NCBI RefSeq assembly: GCF_008520305.1
Contig: NZ_ML703279.1
Coordinates: 1 to 64,000, forward strand
Direction of reading: 5' to 3'
Source: Mesorhizobium sp. SARCC-RB16n
Lineage (GTDB): Bacteria > Pseudomonadota > Alphaproteobacteria > Rhizobiales > Rhizobiaceae
Length of the DNA: 64,000 nt
In this document: positions 54,175 through 62,694 of the stretch, piece after piece
How the letters are laid out: the number at the start of each line of letters is the position of its first letter
Numbering within the stretch: the stretch's first letter is position 1
Program-made: the position numbers and the translations under genes
The notes under the pieces: generated by a model
Told to the model about the DNA's origin: nothing
The model's input: only the letters and a program-made list of their open reading frames with translations
Databases searched by the model: none

Positions 54175-55497
54175 CTAGAGCTCGCGGCCAGCGCGCTTCT
54201 GCATCGCCCAAAGCTTCAGCGGCGCTCCGATCGACATAAGTGGTTCCGGATAGAGCCGAGCTGGAGCGGGCTCGTTCAGGGCGTCCGCGACCATCGCTTC
54301 GTTGCTGCCGGCGGCGAGGTCGGCAGCTAGCATCCCGTACAGCGTGCCCTGCACCGTTCCCAGCCCGTTGCAGCACCCGGCAACGAATACCCTCTCCTCA
54401 ACCTCGCCAAATGCCGGCGCGGAATTGAGAGAAAGACATAAAAGGCCTCCCCATCGAAACTCCATGGGTATTTCGCCCAGCATCGGGAAGCGCACCTGGA
54501 ACGACCGATCGTGCGCCGCGCCGATTCGATTGATCTGCTTTTTACTCGTCGACATATCGGGATTGTAAGTGAAGGTGTTGCGGACGACGATGCGGTCGCC
54601 GATGCGCCGGATGGTCGATCCCATCGGGTCAGCCGGGATCAAGCCCCAATGCGGATCGCCGCCCAGGTCCGCCTGTTCGCTCTTGGAAAGCGGCCTCGTC
54701 ATGCTGGCAAAGGTAAAGACATGCAGCAGACGCTTCTTGAAGAGGCCGAAGCTTTCGAGATGGCCGTTGACTGTCAGGATCAGCCGCGGTGCGGTGATCT
54801 CGCCCTCGGCTGTTTTCACAATATGCAGCTTGCCGGTCTGCACCGACGTGACCGCAGAGTCTTCGAATATCTGCACCCGACCCGACAAGCCCTCGGCGAG
54901 CCCTCTAATGAAGCCGGCCGGTTGCGCCATCACCGTCCCCGGCGTGAAAGTGCCACCAACGAAGAAGTCACTTCCCGTGACTTTCTTCAGCTGCGGTCGG
55001 TCGAGCCGCTCGAACGGCTCGCCAATTCGGGCCAGGTGATTTTCGAACTCGCGCAGAACGGCAAGCCCGTGATCGGTGGCAGCTCCGTGGAACTTGCCAG
55101 CCCGGACGAAGAACGGCTGCAAGTCGTATTCATCCGCAGCCGAGGCCGAGAACTCGATAGCGGCGCGGTTCATGCGGATGCGCTTGCGGTCATGGTCCTG
55201 GCTTCCACCGTAATTCTCGCCAGCTAATTCGTGCGGCAAATCGATCATGAAACCGGAGTTTCGTCCCGCCGCACCCCAGCCAACACGCTGGGCGTCGACC
55301 ACGACGATGCGATCTTCCGGAACCAATTGTGTGAGGCGCCGCGCGGCCGCGAGGCCGGCGAAGCCGGCCCCGATGATGACCCAGTCGGCTTCATGGCGGC
55401 CGCGCAGCACCTCATGCGCCTTGGGAGGCGGTAGAATTCCGTACCAGCCTGACATGTTGATGTCGGCAGGCGTTCTTAGTGCCTGATGCACGCTCAT
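54175..55497 (-). CDS. FAD-dependent amine/amino-acid oxidoreductase (DAO family, PuuB-like)
   Basis: 440-residue D-amino-acid-oxidase-fold protein. FAD-binding ADWVIIGAGFAGLAAARRLT near 37-56, then VGWGAAGRNSGFMIDLPHEL near 73, which is typical of PuuB-like and N-methyl amino-acid oxidoreductases. The C-terminal GCCNGLGTVQGTLYGMLAAD binds the flavin. It is the third gene of a DapA-ALDH-oxidoreductase operon, 8 bp after the dehydrogenase. In the setting of a betaine locus it could oxidise an N-methyl-proline or D-hydroxyproline to the pyrroline; a polyamine-type substrate is the alternative. Confidence 0.82.
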   Translation of the reverse strand: MSVHQALRTPADINMSGWYGILPPPKAHEVLRGRHEADWVIIGAGFAGLAAARRLTQLVPEDRIVVVDAQRVGWGAAGRNSGFMIDLPHELAGENYGGSQDHDRKRIRMNRAAIEFSASAADEYDLQPFFVRAGKFHGAATDHGLAVLREFENHLARIGEPFERLDRPQLKKVTGSDFFVGGTFTPGTVMAQPAGFIRGLAEGLSGRVQIFEDSAVTSVQTGKLHIVKTAEGEITAPRLILTVNGHLESFGLFKKRLLHVFTFASMTRPLSKSEQADLGGDPHWGLIPADPMGSTIRRIGDRIVVRNTFTYNPDMSTSKKQINRIGAAHDRSFQVRFPMLGEIPMEFRWGGLLCLSLNSAPAFGEVEERVFVAGCCNGLGTVQGTLYGMLAADLAAGSNEAMVADALNEPAPARLYPEPLMSIGAPLKLWAMQKRAGREL

Positions 55498-55505
55498 GGC
55501 TTGGC

Positions 55506-57032
55506 CTAGTCGATGGCGCGCGAGACCTTCGGGTCGGAAATGTCCGCCCAGATGGTCTTGACTTCGGTGTACTGGTCGTGGGCGTGGAGCGACTTGTCGC
55601 GTCCGCCGAAGCCAGAAAGCTTGAAGCCGCCGAACGGGGTCGAGATGTCCCCTTCGCCGTAGCAGTTGATGGTCACCGTGCCGGCGCGGATGTCGCGCGC
55701 GATGCGATGTGCCTTGCCGAGATTGGCGGTGAAGATTGAGGCGGCAAGCCCATATTGCGTATCGTTGGCGACCCGAACGGCCTCGTCGGCGTTGGCAACC
55801 TTGATGACCGACAGCACCGGTCCAAAGATCTCCTCGCGCGCGATCGTCATTTCCGGTGTGACATCGTCGAACACGGTCGGTTCGATGAAATAACCCTTGC
55901 CGTGTTTGTGCGCATTGCCGCCCGCTACAACTTTGGCGCCTTCCGCGCGGCCCTTCTTGATGTAGCCCATGATGCGGTCGAACTGTTCCTTAGACACGAT
56001 GGCGCCGAGCCGGTTGCTCGGATCCAGCGGCTCGCCCAACGGCCATTCGGTAAGCTTGTGCAAAACCGTTTCGACCAGGCGATCTTTAATCCTCTCGTGC
56101 GCGATCAGGCGCGAATTGGACGAGCAGTTCTCGCCCATGTTCCAGAAGATGGCCTGGGTCACATGCTGAGCGACAACGTCGAGGTTCTCGGCGTCGTCGA
56201 GCACGATGCACGGGTTCTTGCCGCCGCATTCTAGCACGATGCGCTTCAGGTTGGATTTGGCGGAATACTCCAGGAATTTCCGGCCGACATCGGTTGACCC
56301 GGTGAAGGCGACCATGTCGATGTCCGCATGCATGCCGAGCGCCTTGCCGGTGATCTCGCCTGGACCGGTGACGATCTGCAGAACACCCGGCGGCAAACCG
56401 GATTCATACGCCAACTCGGCAATGCGCAGCGTCGACATATTGGTCTGCTCGGCCGGCTTGACAACGACGGAGTTGCCGGTTGCGAGCGCCGGGCCGATCT
56501 TCCAGGCCAGCATCAAGATCGGAAAATTCCAGGGCAGAACGCATGCGACCACGCCAAGCGGCTGGCGCACGATCAGCGACACGACATCGTCGCCTGAAGG
56601 CGAAGTCTGACCGTATACCTTGTCGGCGGCCTCTGCATGCCATTCCAGGCAGTGCAGCGCCTCGGGGATGTCTATGGTTTCGACGTCGTAGATCGGCTTG
56701 CCGCTTTCGAGCGTCTCGAGCACGGCGAGCTCATGGGCATTGCACTCCATCAACTTGACGAGCCGCCGCAGCACCCGCTTACGCTCGCTTGGATGCGCCC
56801 GCGACCAAACGCCCGATTCAAACGCCAGCCGTGCCTTCTCGACAGCGAGATCCACGTCGGCCTGACCGCATAATGCTATCCGCGCGATGACCTGCCCCGT
56901 CGCAGGATTGATTGTCTCGAAAGTCTCCCCGGATTGGGCCGCCCGCGCCTTGCCGTCGATCACCGCGTTGGTTGGCAGGGGCAGGCTGTCTGCCAGGTTC
57001 TGGTACTCATCACGCGTTAATAGCGATGACAT
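55506..57032 (-). CDS. NAD-dependent aldehyde dehydrogenase (PuuC-like / 2-oxoglutarate-semialdehyde type)
   Basis: 508-residue aldehyde dehydrogenase. Visible: LPWNFPILML (about 166-175), VVKPAEQTNMSTLR near 190, FTGSTDVG near 243, catalytic Glu268 (LECGGKNP) and Cys303 (GENCSSNSRL). ATG 57032 overlaps the DapA-family gene by 23 bp in another frame, so the two are tightly coupled. Sequence style is PuuC-like. In the hydroxyproline pathway the semialdehyde made by the DapA-family deaminase is oxidised to 2-oxoglutarate by an ALDH; the operon order suggests that role. Confidence 0.82.
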   Translation of the reverse strand: MSSLLTRDEYQNLADSLPLPTNAVIDGKARAAQSGETFETINPATGQVIARIALCGQADVDLAVEKARLAFESGVWSRAHPSERKRVLRRLVKLMECNAHELAVLETLESGKPIYDVETIDIPEALHCLEWHAEAADKVYGQTSPSGDDVVSLIVRQPLGVVACVLPWNFPILMLAWKIGPALATGNSVVVKPAEQTNMSTLRIAELAYESGLPPGVLQIVTGPGEITGKALGMHADIDMVAFTGSTDVGRKFLEYSAKSNLKRIVLECGGKNPCIVLDDAENLDVVAQHVTQAIFWNMGENCSSNSRLIAHERIKDRLVETVLHKLTEWPLGEPLDPSNRLGAIVSKEQFDRIMGYIKKGRAEGAKVVAGGNAHKHGKGYFIEPTVFDDVTPEMTIAREEIFGPVLSVIKVANADEAVRVANDTQYGLAASIFTANLGKAHRIARDIRAGTVTINCYGEGDISTPFGGFKLSGFGGRDKSLHAHDQYTEVKTIWADISDPKVSRAID

Positions 57033-57954
57033 TTTCGGCAGCCTTCTTCTGGGGTTTCGCGGTGATAGAGGCAATGACTGCCTTGAGCGTGCGGATCGTC
57101 GTCTCGAGTTCCCGCTTGTGCTGTTCGTCGAGCTCCCGCATCGGCCGGCGCACGGGACCGGCCGGCAAGCCGGCGAGCTCGCAGCCGAACTTGATGCTCT
57201 GCACAAACTTGCCGCCCTGTTCGAGAAGGCGCATCAGCGGCAGCAGCGCCGACATGATCCTACGTCCCCTGGTGAAATCCTTCTCGATGACGCAGGCCTC
57301 ATAAAGCGCGATGTGCTCGGCCGGCAGGCAGTTGCCGGCGCCGCAGACCCAGCCCTTGGCGCCCCAGGCGAAGAACTCGAGGGCCTGGTCATCCATACCG
57401 CAGAACAGATCGATATGCGGATAGTCGCGCGCCAGGGCATGCAGCTGATTCATGCTGCCGCTGGATTCCTTGATGGCGCAGAAATTGCTGCTCCGGCCGA
57501 CCCGGTCCAGGAACTCGAGGTCCATCATAGTGCCGGTGCGGCCGGGATAATTGTACAGCATCACCGGTAGGTTGGCGGCCTTGTCGATCGCCAGCGCATG
57601 ATTGGCCAGTTCGAGCTGCGTGGGGACGGCGTAGTACGGCGCGCCGATCAGTATGCCGTTATACTTCAGGTCCTTGGCGACCAGCGCATATTCGATGCAG
57701 TCTTCGGTCCGGATGGCGCCAACGCCGGCGATCAGCGGCACCTTGCCCTTAACCATGGTCTTGGCAAGCTTGAGCAGACCGACGCGTTCGTCCCTCGATT
57801 GGGCATAGTACTCGCCGGTCGTGCCTCCGACGATGATGCCGTGTACCCCCGACGAAACCAGATGCTCGACCATCACGCACAAACCGTCGCGGTCGATCGA
57901 TCCGTCAGAGTGAAACGGCGTGGTGACGGGCGGAATAATGCCTTTGAAGGACAT
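57010..57954 (-). CDS. DapA-family lyase/deaminase (candidate pyrroline-4-hydroxy-2-carboxylate deaminase)
   Basis: 314-residue DapA/NAL-superfamily barrel. GGTTGE (43-48) binds the substrate carboxylate, Tyr134 lies in LYNYPGRTG, and the Schiff-base Lys162 in AIKESSG. The first gene of its operon, it starts at ATG 57954 with GGAG upstream, not at the open frame 58113. The C-terminus CELAGLPAGPVRRPMRELDE resembles catabolic family members rather than the lysine-biosynthetic enzyme. With the following ALDH and FAD oxidoreductase it would fit hydroxyproline breakdown; a KDG-type dehydratase/aldolase is an alternative. Confidence 0.8.
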   Translation of the reverse strand: MSFKGIIPPVTTPFHSDGSIDRDGLCVMVEHLVSSGVHGIIVGGTTGEYYAQSRDERVGLLKLAKTMVKGKVPLIAGVGAIRTEDCIEYALVAKDLKYNGILIGAPYYAVPTQLELANHALAIDKAANLPVMLYNYPGRTGTMMDLEFLDRVGRSSNFCAIKESSGSMNQLHALARDYPHIDLFCGMDDQALEFFAWGAKGWVCGAGNCLPAEHIALYEACVIEKDFTRGRRIMSALLPLMRLLEQGGKFVQSIKFGCELAGLPAGPVRRPMRELDEQHKRELETTIRTLKAVIASITAKPQKKAAENVIAINA

Positions 57955-58465
57955 CTGCCTAGCTCCAGATCTGGCTACAGGCTCGTTGTTATATGTAAGT
58001 CGACGAGCGTGAGCAGCCGAAATAAAATCACTTGGCAAGTTACTGTTTTGCAGCACCGACGGTGCCATCCAAGATTCGCGACATGCGTGGTACCGAGAGC
58101 GAGTAGCAACCATCTGCCCGATCCCGACTCAGGAATGTGGCGGCTCGTTATTCCGGCTGTCGTCGGGTCCGCTCGTCCGGAAGCGGCGTATGGGGTATAT
58201 TCGCTGTTTAGTCCGGCAAGTAAGGGGGTCACCGGCCAACAACAACGCACCCGCCGTGATCAGAGTAACATGGCTGATGGTCCGGTTCCCGCTAACGCGA
58301 AAGCATCGCTTCGATCTCGACCAGACGGAAGTGAACGGCCGTCTGGTTTGCCCGAGTTATTCCAGAAATCTTTTTGGCGTCCTCCTCAGCACCCCCGCGC
58401 CGGTAAAGGGATAGCACGTCCGTTCCGCCTCTTTTGCTCCATCGTACTCAGAGTGTTCGAAGATA
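57955..58465 (-). other. Spacer upstream of the DapA operon, no gene seen
   Basis: About 510 bp between the E1 beta stop and the DapA-family ATG. Long frames crossing it are shadows of neighbouring genes. The DapA operon promoter should lie at its left end; nothing distinct is seen. Confidence 0.4.
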
Positions 58466-59467
58466 TCAGAGCAGCCGCCGTACGGCGGCTGCGATGTCAT
58501 CCTTCGTCGGGAAGAAACCCTTCTCGAGGGCTGGGCTGAACGGGACGTGAATGTCCGGAGCGCTCAGGCGCAGGATCGGTCTCCTCAATAGATCGAAAGC
58601 CTCTTCTGCCATCACTGCGGCGATTTCACTTCCGACGTTACAGACGCGGTGCCCGTTCTCGACGATCACAAGGCGACCGGTCTTCGCGACAGACATCTTA
58701 ACGGCCTCATGATCGAGCGGCTTCAACGTACGTGGATCGATCACTTCGACCGAAACGCCTTCCTCGGTGAGCGCGTCGACAGCTTCGATCGTTGGCCGAA
58801 TCGCGCCGGCAATAGCGACAAGGGTTACGTCCCTTCCCTCGCGCTTCACATCCGCTTTGCCAATCGGGATTACACGGTCCGGATCTGTGGGCACATCGCC
58901 CTCGAGCGACCACAGGCGAGCGTCTTCGAAGACGAGTACAGGATCGCCGTCACGAATGGCCGACTTCATAAGGCCCTTGATGTCGGCGGCGCTGGTCGGG
59001 CTGATGATCTTGAGGCCCGGCACATTCATGAAAAGCGGATAGGGCCGATCGGCATGCTGCGCGGCCATAGACCCCGCCGAGTACATGAAGCAACGAAACA
59101 CGATGGGAATGTCGATCTGGCCCCCGGTCATAAACCGCAATTTCGAGGCCTGATTGATGATCTGATCCGAGGCGAGATAGACGAAGCTGGCAGTTGAGAG
59201 GTCTACGATGGGTCGCAATCCGCTGATGGCAGCCCCGATTGCGAGGCCGGTGAAACCGCCTTCTGAAATCGGCATGTTCCAAACCCGCCTCTTACCGAAC
59301 CGCTCAAAAAGTTTACCGCGGCCGTAGATGGAGACGTCCTCTCCCATCAAGATGACGCGCTCATCACGATCCATTTCCTCTATCTGCGCTTGCACGATTG
59401 CTTCGACATAGGTCATCTGAATATCGGTCCCGTGCGGCGCGGCGTGTTTCTGTGCATCGGTATGCAT
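58466..59467 (-). CDS. 2-Oxoacid/acetoin-type dehydrogenase E1, beta subunit
   Basis: 333-residue transketolase-pyrimidine-domain protein of the pyruvate/acetoin dehydrogenase E1 beta class. VILMGEDVSIYGRGKLFERF near 39, PISEGGFTGLAIGAAISGLR near 66 (with the activating Glu), FVYLASDQIINQASKLRFMT near 95, and the C-terminal VEVIDPRTLKPLDHEAVKMS and GRLVIVENGHR. It follows the alpha gene by 43 bp on the same strand and would form the TPP-binding heterotetramer. No E2 acyltransferase or E3 gene is seen in the window, so the oxidised substrate and acyl acceptor are unclear. Confidence 0.88.
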   Translation of the reverse strand: MHTDAQKHAAPHGTDIQMTYVEAIVQAQIEEMDRDERVILMGEDVSIYGRGKLFERFGKRRVWNMPISEGGFTGLAIGAAISGLRPIVDLSTASFVYLASDQIINQASKLRFMTGGQIDIPIVFRCFMYSAGSMAAQHADRPYPLFMNVPGLKIISPTSAADIKGLMKSAIRDGDPVLVFEDARLWSLEGDVPTDPDRVIPIGKADVKREGRDVTLVAIAGAIRPTIEAVDALTEEGVSVEVIDPRTLKPLDHEAVKMSVAKTGRLVIVENGHRVCNVGSEIAAVMAEEAFDLLRRPILRLSAPDIHVPFSPALEKGFFPTKDDIAAAVRRLL

Positions 59468-59510
59468 GTCGACTAATTCCTTTTCAGTCTAACAACGAAG
59501 CTGGAAGGCT

Positions 59511-60488
59511 TTAAATCGGCGTGTTGAACATATAGTCTGAAAACGTTTCTGTCTCGGGCATGGGGCTATTCAAAGCAAATTTTACAGCCTTCTTGATATG
59601 TTCTGTGACCTCCTCTTCGATTTCTCTTAAAGTCTTTTCACTTACGCCTTCTTCGAGGAGGACAGCTCGATACAGCAAGATCGGATCCCGGTCGCGTTTG
59701 TGAGCTTCGATTTCTGCAACGGATCGATAAGGCTGCCCGGGAACCAGCAAACCATAGTTGTGCTCATCGAACCGATAGGTGTTAGCTACTATGAGAATAG
59801 GCCCCTCGCCCGCGCGTGCTCGCGCGACGGCCTGTGCTGTAGCTTCAAAGACGGCGGTCACGTCCTGCCCGTCAATCGTTACTCCTGGCATGCCGTAACC
59901 CGCCGCCCGCAGCGCGATGTCCGGCTGCGCGTGGCTTTGCTCCACCGAAGTCACGATTGCATAGCCGTTGTTCTCGCAGAGATATATGGCCGGAAGCTTC
60001 CAAAGCGATGCCATGTTGAGACTCTCATGGAAGGTGCCCTCGTTCACTGCTCCATCACCGAAGAAGCAAAGGGTAACCTGATCGACGCCTCGCACGCTGG
60101 CACTGAACGCGCACCCTGTAGCAAGGGGAATGCCTCCGCCGACGATGCCCGATTCGCTGATAATCCCGACTGAATTGTCTGCAAAGTGCATGGAACCGCC
60201 GCGGCCTTTGCAAATGCCGCCCTGCTTTCCCATCAGTTCGGCCATGAGTGCGTCCAGACGCGCACCTTTCCCGATTGGATGGCCGTGCGAACGATGCGTT
60301 CCGGTCATGGCGTCATCGTCCCGAAGGGCGAGACATGCCCCTACGATAGCGGCTTCCTGCCCCACGCTCGAGTGGAAGAAACCAGGGATCTTGTTACGAC
60401 TGAATTGGCGCATAGCCTCTTCTTCGAAGCGTCTGATGCGAAGCATCCGCCGGTAAGCCTCTAGTTGCTGATCACCGTTCATCTGCAT
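59511..60488 (-). CDS. 2-Oxoacid/acetoin-type dehydrogenase E1, alpha subunit
   Basis: 325-residue TPP-dependent subunit. The TPP motif runs from GDGAVNEGTFHE (144-155) to CENNGYA (171-177). GFFHSSVGQEAAIVGACLAL and GTHRSHGHPIGKGA, plus GGSMHFADNSVGIISESGIV, are typical of the acetoin/pyruvate E1 alpha family. ATG 60488 is chosen: AAGGAACG lies just upstream, while the open frame to 60587 is not family-like. It would decarboxylate a 2-oxoacid (or cleave an acetoin-like compound) with the beta subunit. Confidence 0.88.
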   Translation of the reverse strand: MQMNGDQQLEAYRRMLRIRRFEEEAMRQFSRNKIPGFFHSSVGQEAAIVGACLALRDDDAMTGTHRSHGHPIGKGARLDALMAELMGKQGGICKGRGGSMHFADNSVGIISESGIVGGGIPLATGCAFSASVRGVDQVTLCFFGDGAVNEGTFHESLNMASLWKLPAIYLCENNGYAIVTSVEQSHAQPDIALRAAGYGMPGVTIDGQDVTAVFEATAQAVARARAGEGPILIVANTYRFDEHNYGLLVPGQPYRSVAEIEAHKRDRDPILLYRAVLLEEGVSEKTLREIEEEVTEHIKKAVKFALNSPMPETETFSDYMFNTPI

Positions 60489-60920
60489 GATCCAACGTTC
60501 CTTCAAGATGCAGTAAAAGACGCAGTCTCGCTTGGGACTATTCGGGAAACCCCGACCGGTATGGCGGGGCATAAAGGCTGTGTCCAATCTCGTGCCATCT
60601 GCTGCTAGGCGTTATCGGCAGTTCGCCATCAGAAGGACCCCCTCTGTTCGATGCGGATCAAGCGGGCCTTCCATGCTGATGGCGCCGGAGGGACATCCAG
60701 TGCATTCACCCACTTTCAAAGCCAACGGACCAGACCTGTTTCGACGCGGCTTGGACAAGCGGTTGATCTGTCCTTCCTAGCTTTTGGGTAGCTCTTCTCG
60801 GTTGGACAGAGTGCGCAAATCGGCGGTTCGGGGCAAATGACGGTTGGATCGGTGCGCGATGCGCGCTTGCCATGGGGTTCAATCCCACCGGTCCAAGTTC
60901 CTTTGGAAGACAAATTGCGT
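60489..60920 (-). other. Spacer between the E1 alpha gene and an SDR gene
   Basis: About 430 bp with short frames only; none recognised. Probably the promoter region of the E1 pair, which reads away to the left. Confidence 0.4.
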
Positions 60921-61649
60921 TCATGGAAGACTTAGCTTAGCAGTGCGACCACCATCCACTACGAAGATTTGGCCGGTGACGAACGCAGCCTCATCGGAGG
61001 CTATCCAGGCGACCATAGCCGCGACTTCCTCAACCCGGCCGGTTCGACCCAGCGGGTGAATGGCACCAAGCCGCCCCCGCGCCCTCTCGGACAAAGCGGC
61101 GACAAAATTAGTGTTGAGCTCCGTATCAATCCAGCCAGGAGCCACGCCGTTACAACGAACCCCTTCTGGCCCACCATCCACCGCCACTGCGCGCGTCAGA
61201 CCATGCAACCCTGCCTTCGAGGCACAATAGGCCGCGTGCCCAGGGTTGGACGCCAGCCCCTCTATCGAACCTATGTTGACAATAGCGCCGCGGGTTCTGC
61301 AAAGATGAGGCATAGCGCGACGGATCAGCAGGAAAGGAGCATCAAGGTTGAGGGCCATTGTGCGTCGCCACTCATCCAGCCCGATCTCATCTACTTTCGC
61401 CTCAACCATGCGACCCGCGTTGTTCACGAGAATGTCAAGGCGGCCGGCCTGTTGAACGACATTGTCAATGATCAGGGCTGGAACGTCGGGGTCGCAAAGG
61501 TCCGCTACAATCGTTTCTATACGGTCAGCCTCGTCAAGTTGAACCGAAAAGACCCGGGCTCCCTCGCCGGCAAGCCTGCCGGCGATTGCCGCCCCAATGC
61601 CGCTGCTGGCGCCGGTCACTAGCGCGACTTTCCCGGCGAAGCGGGTCAT
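60921..61649 (-). CDS. Short-chain dehydrogenase/reductase (paralog of the 52044 gene)
   Basis: 242-residue classical SDR. Cofactor loop TGASSGIGAAIA (about 13-24), NNAG in ILVNNAGRMVEAK, Ser in IVNIGSIEGLASNPGHAAYC and Tyr/Lys in YCASKAGLHGLT. The end VTGQIFVVDGGRTAKLSLP almost repeats the 52044 protein, and IVNIGSIEGLASNPGH is identical in both. ATG 61649 overlaps the stop of a 54-codon ORF upstream (ATGA), suggesting coupling. Followed by the E1 genes on the same strand after 430 bp. Substrate unknown. Confidence 0.85.
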   Translation of the reverse strand: MTRFAGKVALVTGASSGIGAAIAGRLAGEGARVFSVQLDEADRIETIVADLCDPDVPALIIDNVVQQAGRLDILVNNAGRMVEAKVDEIGLDEWRRTMALNLDAPFLLIRRAMPHLCRTRGAIVNIGSIEGLASNPGHAAYCASKAGLHGLTRAVAVDGGPEGVRCNGVAPGWIDTELNTNFVAALSERARGRLGAIHPLGRTGRVEEVAAMVAWIASDEAAFVTGQIFVVDGGRTAKLSLP

Positions 61650-61810
61650 GCGACCGCCTTTCCGCCATTCACCTCAACAGGCGCGTCGCACATGTAATGG
61701 GCGGCAGCGCGACTGCTGCCTTGCGCGGCGAAGACGACTTCGCCCTGAGCGACCTGAAGATGCAGAATTGCGATTCTACCCCACAAAACGGAAAAGATCC
61801 TCTTGTCCAT
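61646..61810 (-). CDS. Small coupled ORF of unknown function (54 aa), possibly a remnant
   Basis: 54 codons from ATG 61810, reading MDKRIFSVLWGRIAILHLQV and ending APVEVNGGKAVA, with its TGA overlapping the SDR ATG. AGAAGG lies a few bases upstream of the ATG. The C-terminal part (HYMCDAPVEVNGGKAV) has the look of a real protein, but no family was recognised. It may be a leader ORF that couples translation to the SDR or the tail of a larger lost gene; a longer in-frame start at 61885 exists. Confidence 0.4.
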   Translation of the reverse strand: MDKRIFSVLWGRIAILHLQVAQGEVVFAAQGSSRAAAHYMCDAPVEVNGGKAVA

Positions 61811-62327
61811 TAACCTTCTCTCTGGCCAAGTGCTTGGCAAAACGCGGAGCGATTTTCCGACTTGTCCGGCAGCGCCTTGCCTCACTACAAGGAAGGCTCA
61901 AGAATCGTGCCAACTGAGCAGAGCCAGCAGTAGAACAATATCTCGCACAATAACCGAGGCCTAAGTGGGAATGACCGGCGCCGACTCCGAGGGCCACAGT
62001 GTTAGGGTTTCGACAAAGTTGACAATTTGTGTCACGGTCCGACCGTTCCGGTAGGGTGCTGAGGATTCTGCAAATTCGCTGAGCGGGGACGGTCATGAGT
62101 CTGGTGAATTCAACGTCACCTGATTCTCGCAAAGGAACGCCACCAGTTTACACTGCATTACCTGTATTTTGCCCCAACGTTGCACTTTGTTTATAGACTG
62201 CAACACCTTCGCTTTGGCTGCCACTTGCGTTTAGAGTCCCACACGTGGACTTTCCTGAAGATTTCTACGAGCCACGAATGAGGACCAATCTCGATCTAGC
62301 GCGCTTGACACTGCTACACTTGCCGCC
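61811..62327 (-). other. Intergenic stretch left of the decayed LysR gene
   Basis: About 520 bp. A long minus-strand frame (61776-62132) overlaps it but shows no family and no ribosome site. The missing effector domain of the LysR remnant is not found here. Confidence 0.4.
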
Positions 62328-62694
62328 TCAGACTTGGGTTGTCGACGAGAGGTCATCGGCATCGGCGCGCGTGAAAGCATCCGAGCAGGCAATCGCAACA
62401 ATTTTTACAGCGACCGCCTCGCTCCAGCCTGCTGACGACTTCGGACGCTCTCGACAAGGTGCTAGCGAGTGCCTGGTAAAGGTCTTCGCCAGGTCCAGTG
62501 AGCGTGACGCCCGTCGCGAGCCTTGCAACGAGTGGAACTCCGAGTTCCTCCTCAATAGCTTTGATCTGCCGGCCCACGGCGCCAGGCGTGACATTGAGCT
62601 CGGACGCCGCAAGTTTGAACGACAGATGCCGCGCCAATGCCTCGAACGCAGCAAGTGCGGTCGGAGATGGGAGATTGTAATATGGGTGGCCCAT
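62328..62694 (-). pseudogene. LysR-family regulator, N-terminal remnant
   Basis: From ATG 62694 the frame reads MGHPYYNLPSPTALAAFEAL and LNVTPGAVGRQIKAIEEELG, the DNA-binding domain of a GcvA-like LysR factor, nearly parallel to the intact protein at 53259. After SRASEVVSRLERGGRCKN the frame shifts. The matching VAIACSDAF then appears in the other frame, and homology ends at about 62350. About 110 of 300 residues remain; the effector domain is lost. It cannot work as a normal regulator, although a free DNA-binding domain could in principle be made. Confidence 0.85.

Noticed and set aside
57010-57954. Lysine-biosynthetic dihydrodipicolinate synthase
   Set aside because: Catabolic-type C-terminus and coupling to an aldehyde dehydrogenase and FAD oxidoreductase argue against a biosynthetic role.
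57598-58539. 313-codon plus-strand open frame
   Set aside because: Overlaps the DapA-family gene start and spacer on the other strand; translation is featureless.
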